This document shows positions 54,174 to 64,000 of a DNA stretch of 64,000 nucleotides, piece by piece. A program made the position numbers and the translations under genes. This stretch comes from Skeletonema tropicum. Lineage: Eukaryota > Bacillariophyta > Thalassiosirophyceae > Thalassiosirales > Thalassiosiraceae. Numbering within the stretch: position 1 is the stretch's first letter; each line of letters starts with the position of its first letter. The DNA lies in assembly GCA_037178625.1 (NCBI GenBank), contig JAWZXG010000026.1, positions 1 to 64,000 of the forward strand. The letters are read 5' to 3'. The notes under the pieces are model-generated. The model was given only the letters and a program-made list of their open reading frames with translations, had not been told where the DNA came from and did no database searches.

Positions 54174-57100
54174 GATCGTCACATCAGTAAAGAGGGTCCG
54201 CCAGTAGTAAGGATTGAACGGACGAGCAGACAACATCTGAGAAGCGAGCGGCTTTCAAAGAAGAACGACGTCAGATGCAGAAAGATTTGTATTCAAATAA
54301 TGACGGAGTGAGAAAGGCGTACCAAACCAAAGTGAAAGGAAGCTGGTTGCGAGGTCACTCTTTGCTTTATCAACACGCAGGTGCGATGACAACAATGAAC
54401 ATTTGAATGGGAGAGAGACGCTTGGAATTTGGTTAGTAAGGAGGACCCGATCAAGACTCCACAACGCATTTTCCAAGCAGCTTATTAAATTTTAAAGTTT
54501 GGTGAACTTATTTTAGAGTCAACGTTCACGGGTTTTGTATGTCTTTTTCCCCTTCCCACCCTCACAACTCTCTACGATGATGCGGATGGTGGGTTGGAGT
54601 GTATATTAGGTTGTCGCACAAGGTGCGTGATGGTCCGGGGGGGTTCCTGACGCGTAGGACCCCTCCAGCAGCTCTTCTCTGCTCGTTTTCGATCGGCATG
54701 GGCAGGGGACGTCTACTCTACGGATATTATTATTTTCCGGGGGGGTAGGTTGGTGAAGGACGTGAACGCCTTCTAGCAATTTGCTATGCTGGGGGTGTAC
54801 CACCATCAACTTTTGCTGATGGGGGACGGATGATGGATGTTGTATCGATCGATGTGTGGTAGAAGAAGGACGTGTTCATCAATCAGTCAAATACATATTT
54901 CATAATTTTTGGGGAGACCAGATGCCGCTAGGGGGCATCGTCTGTGGAAGTTCCCCATCGAGCTGGAGTGTTAGTCATTGTCGGATAGTCCTCAAGCCAA
55001 TCTGTATATTAGTAGCGGCTGGCCACGGTCTATCCTTTGTGGAAGATATGCTGACATATTTTTCGCTGATTGGGGGACGGTTGATGGATTTTGTGTATCG
55101 ATGGGAAACCGAGGCCCTGTCCTTCCTACTGGGACCATCGGTGCCACATGTGTTGCTACGCATGCCACCCTTCCAACACGTCTTATGCATATGTCAACGA
55201 GTTCTTCAGCAGTTGCCCTACCAATCTCTCCTCCACGGAAGCAACAACCCGGTCACATAGTGAGAGGGTTGCCTACGCCTGCTTACCTATCTTCGGGGGA
55301 AGATGCTGCCGACGACCATATGCTTACTCCCAGTTACTTGCTGCTTCCGTATACAAGTCTACCATGTGCTTCCGTATACAAGATGATGAGAGGCCCATTT
55401 TCTCCGGGGTCCCTCTGCCCCCTACAGCTAGTAGCGGGTCTTCTTCTTGTGTATGGATCTGATTATTGCGATGAATCTCAGATGACATCATGCGGTTTGG
55501 AACTGCATGGTTTATCTAGCACGGAGATAGCACTCTAGATCAACAGGAGTAATGTGTGAGGGTATGATAGTCGAGGTTAGGTGTTAGTTGGGATACCGGG
55601 GGGGGGAGTCACCTGCGGTGTTTGGGTGACGCAGTAAGATCCTCTTCAGTATTTGAATAAACATTTTATTCTGGGATGTTCATAAGCTACTGTCATTCGG
55701 AAGATATGAACACCAGAGCTGGTTTGAGTTGCCATCGTAGGCAACAATGGAGGCTGACGATTACTCTTATGGAGACGTCAGACCTGGACGGAAGCGCTTG
55801 CACAATGGAGAAGCTGTGGACGACCGATCGAATGCCGAAGCTACTATGGTCTCTTGGTGTCAGGGGTGTAGGGCAGGTACTCAGTCAAGCACTCCACTAC
55901 ATCTCTACTGATCCCATGCGGCTTGGAATAGCGATATGTTGGGCATGCTGCGACGCGATGAGGAAGCGAAGGCTGACGCAAAGCTTGGGGTTGTGTGTCA
56001 TGACTGCTGCGCGGGCATGGTGTGTGTGTAACTTGGCCTTCGGGTATTACACGTCTTTCCCAAGTCCGCATAGATGGGAAGATAGGAGATAGGCATGCCC
56101 CAGCAGTCGGTAGTGTTCACCCGCTACCTAGAGGAGCCAAACAGACAAAAGCAGATAAAAACGTGGTTGCCACTTGGCACAGCTAGTATCAAGGAAGTGA
56201 GTGGAACGCCACATGTAGCTTTCATGACCTTGCACCATGCGTCTGCCAAACGACGTAGCCACTCTGATACAATGGTTTTCCGGGGGGGTTATGTGATGAT
56301 TACGAAGGGAGAAAGCCTCGCTTCCAGTTTTTAATGAGGAATGATCCAGTCTACGCTACCCACATTTTCCTCCTCACGGTCACCGAAGGGGATGCACGGT
56401 TCGTCGTGTCGTGACAGTCAGAAACATTGCTGCCCAGATGAACGTCCTTGGGCGGGGCGGCGGGGTTCAGCGCTACTTCGGGAGGAAGGAAGATGAAGGC
56501 ATGAACAAATCAGGATTGGATCTTGTGTTCTGCCGTGAAACGATGACGACTTGATAAGACGCCTGGTAGAGTTGAGTCAGAGTTGGATGTGCCTTCAAGG
56601 GTACCACTGGTTACGCAACAGTGACCAGGAGGAAGGGCATGATGATGGCAGAATGTATAATCAGGGCTGGATCGTGTATTTGCAGCCAATAGGCTACAGT
56701 TACAGATAAAAACGAGGGTGCATTGGGGCCTGGTTGGGTGTAACTCGCGTGCTCAAGGATTGAACGTGTCGTTGAGTGTTAGATGAAGATTGGAATCAGT
56801 ATCTTTGAAAGAGGGAATTCAAGTCCAATGGGGGTCAAAATTATCGTTGCAGCAGATTGGATGACGGTCTACAACGGAGTATTCTGGGAGTTTTTGGAGT
56901 CGGCGAGGCAAAGGACCGTCCTTTCCTAGCAAGATGGATATTGGATGACGGTCTACAACGGAGTATTCAGGGAGTTTTTGGAGTCGGCGAGGCAAAGGAC
57001 CGTCCTTTCCTAGCAAGATGGATATGGAGGATTACAGCTTAAGGGTGTCTATGAGGGGAGGAACTACGGTGCAGGCACACAAAAACACCCACAGCGACCG

Positions 57101-58510
57101 TCTAGCTTTTCGACAGAAGGAGGAAAAAGGAAGGAGCTGAAACCAGGTTAAATATGGCTCCACGAATCGGAAGGATAAGACGCACCCTTGGGTATCTGAC
57201 GTACAAGTGGAGTGATCAACTTCAGTGCAAGCGAACACTAACCATGCATCGTATCATTTCTCTCTATTTTCTTGCAGATGAGGATCGGGCTACGGAAATA
57301 CTACAGCCTTGCTCTTCTTATGGGTGTGCATCCTGTGTACGATTGTATCGCGCTGCATTATGGAATTGCAACCTCCCCCCTCACGAAAGGTTAAGGGTAA
57401 GGTTGGCCGCAGGCACAGGTTGTTCTACCTCAGGCAGATTTTGAGGCTGTTTCCTTCATCATACAAGCAGGAAAAGCTCATGGGAGCAAATTACTCAAGC
57501 ATGGTCTGCCACTGGAACCACGCTGGAGTGTTTGAGGAGTCTTAGTTGCCGAGGGGGGTTATGATGCGAAGCTTTCTTCTTCACAAATATTGATTCGAGA
57601 TCTCTACTGGTGCTAGTAGCGGTAGGCTGAAGCATGGCAGGTTCACGGTGAGATCGCGATTACGTGTCTTTCCCGTGCCCCGAGGACACCTACCTCGGGC
57701 TCACCCCTAGATGAGGGCTGGCCTGCAACTCATGAATGACGCCGCACGCAAATGCCCAGGTCATTTGACACAGAGAGCTGGAGACAATTGGAGGAGAAAA
57801 GTGGGTCAACTTCCCCAACGGTAACTAGAGATTAAAGAACAAGTAAGATTGAATTTTATCTCAGCTTGACATGCAACAAGATTTGCAGCAAGGAGGTGAA
57901 TGAGGCACGGACTTCGGACCGATCGTCACATCAGTAAAGAGGGTCCGCCAGTAGTAAGGATTGAACGGACGAGCAGACAACATCTGAGAAGCGAGCGGCT
58001 TTCAAAGAAGAACGACGTCAGATGCAGAAAGATTTGTATTCAAATAATGACGGAGTGAGAAAGGCGTACCAAACCAAAGTGAAAGGAAGCTGGTTGCGAG
58101 GTCACTCTTTGCTTTATCAACACGCAGGTGCGATGACAACAATGAACATTTGAATGGGAGAGAGACGCTTGGAATTTGGTTAGTAAGGAGGACCCGATCA
58201 AGACTCCACAACGCATTTTCCAAGCAGCTTATTAAATTTTCCCACCCACCCGACCCTGGGTTATTTCGGTTGTTGCCCCCCTTGTTTTTGGGGGGTTATG
58301 ATGCGAAGCTTTCTTCTTCACAAATATTGATTCGAGATCTCTACTGGTGCTAGTAGCGGTAGGCTGAAGCATGGCAGGTTCACGGTGAGATCGCGATTAC
58401 GTGTCTTTCCCGTGCCCCGAGGACACCTACCTCGGGCTCACCCCTAGATGAGGGCTGGCCTGCAACTCATGAATGACGCCGCACGCAAATGCCCAGGTCA
58501 TTTGACACAG
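54174..58510. mobile_element. 4.34-kb insertion with terminal direct repeats (LTR/TRIM-like, non-canonical ends)
   Basis: Block A (54174-54493) equals A' (57921-58240), 320 bp each; block B (57553-57773) equals B' (58290-58510), 221 bp each. The right terminal copy is A'-49 bp-B' (590 bp). The left copy is A-3.06 kb-B. Only 147 bp (57774-57920) separates the two copies. The whole is flanked by AACC. This fits a small LTR-type element whose left repeat holds, or right repeat lost, 3 kb. However, the ends are GATCG...ACAG, not TG...CA, and no primer-binding site or reverse-transcriptase frame is visible. The 3-kb interior has G-runs (GGGGGGG near 54640, 54738 and 55601) and weak open frames only. 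Confidence 0.65.
56857..57024. repeat. Tandem repeat, 84-bp unit, two copies
   Basis: TTGGATGACGGTCTACAACG starts at 56857 and again at 56941; the units are identical but for about one base (TTCTGGG/TTCAGGG). The copies read in the same frame on the - strand (SVVDRHPI), but the frame is short. Lies inside the 4.3-kb insertion. Confidence 0.9.
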
Positions 58511-59322
58511 AACCTCCATATAATCGTAACCGGCGTGAAAAAAGCTTTCCAACGATGTGCGATAGCAATTTTTTGGACGAAAATTGACCAAATTTTAACT
58601 ATTTTTTAAATCAAAAAGCTCATTTTTTGTGGGACAGAGGGAGTACATATATATATACAAGAATTCTCAGGTCTCATGATTCGCGTCGACTATTCCACGT
58701 TCTTTCTCCACACGCCACGTCGCGTCGACAAAGTTGTTGCCTTCTTCTGTGGCATGAAAGCTACAAGGGTATGGTAGGTGCAAGTCGTAGAAAGTATGTA
58801 TTGCAGTGAGCTCAAGGTGGATAGATAGATTATTTATTTTAGTCACTACGGATGCTTCGACTTCTTTATTCTTTACCAACAATAACACCGTGACATAAAG
58901 CAAGAACCCCAGCTATTGCACTTGCATGGAAAGTGTTTACAGCGTTGATTGGTCGCACTTTCAGTCAGTCACTGCTCCATGCAACTAACAATCCATCGCG
59001 ATGCCATCGGCATGCTCTCGAGACCAACAGCATAAATAGAAAGAGTACTCCTACTTATTAATTATCACCAATCGCCACAGTTGGATTCTTCTTCTTACAC
59101 CAGGGCATAATAACTGTTCTCTCTTCTCTCTCTAGTTGAACACATGCCGATGTAGAGCCCGGGATACATTGAATTTGAATTCTTGTCAACGCAAAAACAG
59201 ATCTCAAATAATATCATCACTGAAAATAAAGTTGCACTCATGACTATTCCTCTCTCTCTAGAGAGACATTTTTCAACCAACATAGAGGGACAGAGAGAGC
59301 AATTTACCGCCAGGGAGAAAAA

Positions 59323-62300
59323 ATGATCAGCACCCGCACCGCAAATATGATCGGGATTGACACCGGCACCCCCACCTACTCATCTGGAGACGGTTGCAGC
59401 GGCTCCTCTTCATCGACGCATACCAAGATGTTAGCCGATATTGTTGTCACAGCCGCCGAAAGCAGCCAAAAGATCAGCACGCAAGAACCCAATATTGCCC
59501 AACTCCGCCTATCGAATCTGGAATTACATGGGCGAGATGATGACATCAAATTATTACGGAGCAAATTGCGAGAGCTGGCCGAGGGACATAAAAATAATGT
59601 CGGCGAGAATACTATGCAAAATAAAGGACGAGTTCTTGATGATGACGACCATCTCAACAAATCTATGAGCAACAATCTAATATTGATCTCTGGAAAATCC
59701 GGCACAGGCAAGTCCACCCTCATCCGCAAGGGCTTAGGCGATAACGCCGCCAAAAATGGATGTGCTTTTGCATCCGGAAAATTCGATGAGAAATTACTCT
59801 TGCCCCTCTCAGCATTCTCCAATGCCATGACGAATCTTACCAAGTGTATCATGACAGAGCATAATATGATGGGAGGGTTGTCTTCGTCGGGAGGATTGTC
59901 TACTGCAACACTTATACGATATAAGATTCGAGATGAGTTTGATGAAGAGGATGTGGAACAACTACGGCGTGTATTGCCCGGATGTACAGACTTACTGGGG
60001 AAACAAAAATTTTCGTTGTTGCCCAAATCATCAGAGGCAGCCACAGACGCAGCAGTGCTTATGGGGAGTGCCGCCGTTTCCAGAATGGGCAGTTTAAGCC
60101 CCTTGGCCGGTAAAGAATCAATCTCACAAATGCACTTTGCCATCAGACGATTATTGAGAGTGATTTGCTCCTACTTGAAAGGAGTGATCTTATTCATTGA
60201 CGATTTACAGTGGAGCGATATAGCAACGTTGGATCTATTGAAGAGCATCGTATTGGATGGGGAGATCCCTAGTCTTCTGATTGTTGGCGCCTACCGAGAG
60301 GATGAAGTACCGGAGTAAGTGGTGATTGATTATGTGTATTTGTGTCCCAATGTATCTGTGCATTCTATCAGCTGCTCATTCTTGACAATTATGTCTTTTG
60401 CCTTACCTGTAATATGACATTACAGACATCACCCCCTTGCATTCCACGTTCGAGATCTCGAGCAAATGAATGTGTCAATTACGAAGATGAAGATTGGCAA
60501 TCTCAGTGTCGACAATGTCGTACCTCTTGTTGCTGAAGCCTTGAGGATGGATGTCGACGACATCAAAGTCATATCATTAGCAGAAACGATCTACAATAAG
60601 ACAGAAGGCAATCCCTTCTTCGTTTTGATGTTTCTAAGATCTCTCCATGATGAAAAGCTCTTACAGTACAATGTCGGTGCGATGAAGTGGACTTGGGACG
60701 ATGAGGCAGTGAAGTCAAGGATAGCCACCGAGAACGTATCATCTGTCCTTGTTAATAAGATGAATCGCTTGCAGGAAGAGACACAGAATGCGCTGATGGT
60801 AGCCTCTTGCCTTGGTGCTACTTTCCGCTTATCAGCTGTAATTGAGATCATGAAAAACATCTCGCGTGTAGAGATGAGGTCCGCGATAAGGGAACCGGTG
60901 TTTTACGTATCGGGAGATACTGTAACAGTCGGAAGCAATTCTCTTCTCTCATCTGGCATGAACGTCTTCACTGCAGATGTAGCTGCGGATGTAGATGGTA
61001 GCGATTCTTCATATGCAGCTTCGATTGAAGATTTAGAGGAAGAAGGTCTGTGTGAGGTGGATGACGAAGAGTGCCATTTCATGCATGATCAGATCCAATC
61101 GGCGGCGTTTGAACTCATTTGTCCAGACCAAAGGGACTCATTCCGAGGGAAAATTGGCAGGATTATGTTGCAGAGTCTTTCTCCGGAAGAACTTGAGGCT
61201 AGCTTCTTTGAGGTAGTGGGCCTACTGAACTACGCAACATCGAAAATGACTAACGAAGATCTTGATGAGTTGGCAAGAATGAATCTAAAAGCTGGAATCA
61301 AAGCATCCGAAAATGCCGCATTCGACGCAGCCGCGATTTACTTTCAGGCAGGTCGTGAGGCGCTTGAGTCAAGGGGTTGGGAAGGAGATCATAGCACCGT
61401 GCTTGATTTATGCAGCCATGGAGCGAACGTGTGTTACGTGACAGGTGACTTGGACTCAATGAATGAGCTGATTGACGAGGTCTTGAGCAAAGATATTGAC
61501 ATGAAGGAGAAGTTTACAGTATCAGCTATCAAAGCGAAGTCATTGTGCACCGCAGGAAAGTACGATTTGTCCATCGATGCAGCTCTTGATTTCAGACGTC
61601 AGCTTGGTTTACCAACTCGAGAGAGGAAGCCAGCATCCAAATTTGCCATAATCAGAGAATACATTCGAGTGAGGAGGTTATTGAAGAACAAGACAGCTGA
61701 AGACATTGCTAACTTGCCAATGCTAAAAGATGAAAGATACGAAATGGGGCAAAGAATGAACCAGCATCTTGCCGCGTCTTTTTACATGGTTGAACCAACA
61801 ATGCTTCCACTCATCATCTTTCAAGGGATCACAACTTCTCTGAAATATGGCTTAAACTGTTCATCGTCTAATGATTTCGCAGTGCTTGGTATGTTCCTTT
61901 GTGGACCTTTTGGCAAACCACATGAGGGAATTGAGATGGCCAGGGCAGCTGAGCTCATTCTCGAAAAGGCGGATACGAGGGGCAGCGTGGCTCACACGGT
62001 GTTAACCACTCAGCACTATTGCTATCACTGGGTATCACCGCTCCAGGACACTCTGGCGCCGTTGTTGAAGGGATATCAGATTGGACTAGAATCTGGAGAT
62101 ACTGACAGAGCTTGTTGGTGTCTTCTTGGTCGTAGTTATCACCTCTACTTTACGGGTCGACCATTGGACAGCATTCAGAAAGAACTCGAAGCGTTCATCA
62201 AAGTTATGACACAACTAAAACAAGACGACTCGAAGTCAAAACTCGTAGTTCTTCTGACGACAGTGAAGACGCTTCGTGGTATCGATGTTGAAGCTGGTGA

Positions 62301-62889
62301 TGAGATTTTGGACTCTTTTGCGGCTACCGCGGCGTCAAAAGGCGACGTCGCTCTGTCTGTACTTGTAAACTTGCACAAGCTAGAAGTATTTGTCCTTTTT
62401 CAACAGTGGAGAGAGGCTATTAACTTAGTTCAAAAGGCGGGCGATGTTCGACTTCCCTTAGCGGGCTTGTTTAGTTCTGTGCGCTACACTTTCTTTGAGG
62501 CGCTGACCTATCTGAAATCAGCACAATCAGCATCTGGGTGGAAGAAGAGACAAATGAAAAAATCTGCTCATAAAACAATTCAGATCATTCGTGGTTGGGC
62601 GAAGAAAGGCAATGTGAATGTCGTTCATTATCTGCACATCCTAGAAGCGGAGCTTGCTGTGCTAAATGGTAACAACAAGGCCAAAGAGGAATTCAATGCC
62701 GCAATCGCTACATCAAGTAGGAATGGATTCCTACACGATAGAGCATTAGCACACGAGCTGGCGAGTGCATACTTTAAAGTCCAGGGAGATGATAATTGGG
62801 AGAAGTATCATATTGAACGCTCAAGGGCATGCTACGAAGAATGGGGCTGTAGTGAAAAGGTGAAACAGCTCAGCTCTAGATGGAAATAG
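59323..62889 (+). CDS. AAA-type predicted ATPase with C-terminal helical repeats, copy B (2 exons, 1151 aa)
   Basis: Exon 1 is 59323-60314 and exon 2 is 60426-62889. Same structure as copy A: Ser/Thr-rich N-terminus, P-loop at residues 124-131 (GKSGTGKS, followed by Thr where copy A has Ala), IDDLQWSD with D293/D294, TEGNPFFV, then a long helical region ending EEWGCSEKVKQLSSRWK. Substitutions relative to copy A are scattered, many conservative (for example VKRLLKN/VRRLLKN, ASVYFVEPT/ASFYMVEPT), with no frameshift and the same intron length. Both copies may therefore be functional. The P-loop, Walker B and lid phrase place it in the STAND-like predicted ATPases. The partner and signal are unknown. 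Confidence 0.88.
60315..60425 (+). other. Intron of ATPase copy B (111 bp)
   Basis: GTAAGT donor and TTACAG acceptor, same length and nearly the same sequence as in copy A. Splicing restores the frame VPE-HHPLAFHVRDL. Confidence 0.9.
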
Positions 62890-62948
62890 ATAACTACCTA
62901 CGCACCGCGCATCACAATCAGCTTGCTAAATCCAATTCATACCACCAG

Positions 62949-64000
62949 TAAAATCGTAAGACTTTTATGCACTACGATGTAAATACAACATCTTCTCAAG
63001 CAGAACATAATAATATACACCACAAAGCACAACATCTCTTCTCAGGCAGAGCGTAAATATCTACCAAAAGGAACCTCTCTTAGATACTCATCTAATCGAC
63101 TAGGACCGGACCAGCTCGCTCGGCTTGCTGGTTAGAATGCCACACCATCTCCCTGATTCTTTCGAAAGGCACTCACAATAAACTTAACGCTATGTACCAG
63201 AGACCTAAATTTACCTAAATTTTGAATTTTGTCAAGTACCCAGCAGAACTTCGCTTGTAGTAGCCCGATTTTAATGATTCCAAGAGCAGTATTATTCTCA
63301 GCAGGGGGGTAGTAGTGAATAGTATGCCTAATATTATGCCGTAATTCCATTGCCAACAGCTGATAGGAAGGGTATTGCTGTCTCACGGTGTGTCGGCTTT
63401 TACGTGAAAATCGCTAGTAAAAAACCAAGGGCTATGTATGGTTGGTACGTAGGAAATTTGTAAAAGAACCTTTTAGTACATACATACAATATGCGTGAAG
63501 ATACTCGGAACTACATGAAATTTGTAGTTCAATAGTGTTTTGACCTCGGGTTATAGCCTATTGCATCATTGAACACTATCACATCAAAGTTTGCTACTCT
63601 TTGTTCAGTAGTAAATATAAATATATAGACAGTTTTGGTGAGATAGGAAACTGATTAGGCTGAGGCCAATATTGTGAGTAAAATCTATAAATTGATTATT
63701 TTCCGATAGAAGAAGACATGCTGAATCGATTGCAAAAGAGAGCGGTCGTTCAAATTGCCCCGATAACATGCTAAACGCTCCTGCCAATATTGTACGCAGC
63801 AGCTCAAGCTTCGTGAATAACTTTCTATCTTCTTCTCGGTTCTCGGCATCTCAGTCTCGTTAGACTACATATATTATTTGTCTCTCCAATCCAATCTCTC
63901 TGTTCCACTTGTACTGCATCTACCTACATTGTTTCTCCTCCACTGTAACCCATCGATTGCATACACGCTTGATCCTATGCGCTCGTTCTCTTTCTGTGTA
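62949..64000. other. No gene identified (right edge)
   Basis: AT-rich DNA without a convincing frame. The last about 170 bases are pyrimidine-rich (TCTCCAATCCAATCTCTCTG, TTTCTCCTCCACTG), similar in character to the leaders of the genes in this window, so a gene may begin just beyond the edge. Confidence 0.35.

Larger units (their letters stand above)
53909..58643. mobile_element. Second Stowaway-like MITE, split by a 4.3-kb insertion
   Basis: The left part 53909-54173 and right part 58511-58643 together correspond to the 331-bp element at 37826-38156 in reverse orientation. TA flanks both sides (53907-53908, 58644-58645). The left end is tandemly duplicated with a 60-bp period (TACTCCCTCTGTCCC at 53907 and 53967). 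At the break, AACC is present on both sides (54170-54173, 58511-58514) against one copy in the intact element, giving the target duplication of the inserted DNA. Confidence 0.9.
58840..62948 (+). repeat. Segmental duplication B, copy B (partner 17892-22000)
   Basis: Carries the 5' region, gene and about 60 bp of 3' sequence of the ATPase. It starts at TAGTCACTACGG just right of the split MITE and ends at ACCACCAG, after which the sequence is unrelated to copy A. Confidence 0.9.

Noticed and set aside
54856..56092. Frames of 123-186 aa inside the 4.3-kb insertion as transposon proteins
   Set aside because: They overlap one another in different frames and lack reverse-transcriptase, integrase, protease or transposase motifs.

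Overview
The window looks like nuclear DNA of a microbial eukaryote, most likely a diatom or another stramenopile. The grounds are short spliceosomal introns (GTAAGT...ACAG, 90-111 bp), long low-complexity proteins rich in Ser, Asn, Gln and Gly, a multi-copy AAA-type predicted ATPase family of a kind I associate with diatoms, and many eukaryotic DNA transposons (hAT and Stowaway-like). I see no bacterial operons, Shine-Dalgarno sites, rRNA or tRNA genes, or CRISPR arrays. The taxon is an inference.

Layout. 1-5 kb: one small hypothetical gene and a frameshifted remnant of the ATPase family. 5-8.4 kb: intergenic, rich in inverted repeats, perfect palindromes and small terminal-inverted-repeat elements. 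8.4-15 kb: first copy of a segmental duplication carrying a 1042-aa protein with a C-terminal prolyl-4-hydroxylase-like (2OG-Fe(II) oxygenase) domain. 15-17.9 kb: a decayed gene and a terminal-inverted-repeat element. 17.9-22 kb: ATPase gene copy A (two exons, 1151 aa). 22-33.2 kb: an inverted, broken oxygenase copy, split by a head-to-tail array of six 1.29-kb units. 33.2-37.8 kb: two decayed transposons and a 1023-bp tandem duplication. 37.8-50.6 kb: second direct copy of the oxygenase duplication, holding a Stowaway-like element upstream and, downstream, a 5.9-kb element that itself contains an apparently intact hAT transposon. 50.6-53.9 kb: intergenic with small repeats. 53.9-58.6 kb: another Stowaway-like element split by a 4.3-kb insertion with long direct repeats. 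58.8-62.9 kb: ATPase gene copy B. The remainder shows nothing I can assign.

The host genes appear to be two families that expand by segmental duplication: the oxygenase-like protein (copies at 9, 22-33 and 39 kb) and the ATPase (copies at 18 and 59 kb, a remnant at 2-4 kb). I see no pathway linking them. Because the copies are nearly identical, they serve as empty-site controls for one another and fix several insertion boundaries to the base.

Most notable: (1) the six-unit array in which every unit-unit and unit-host junction is the same trinucleotide GTA; (2) loss of the distal iron-binding His in all three oxygenase copies; (3) the intact hAT element nested inside another element with 8-bp target duplications on both; (4) two related hairpins with conserved loops but different, internally complementary stems.
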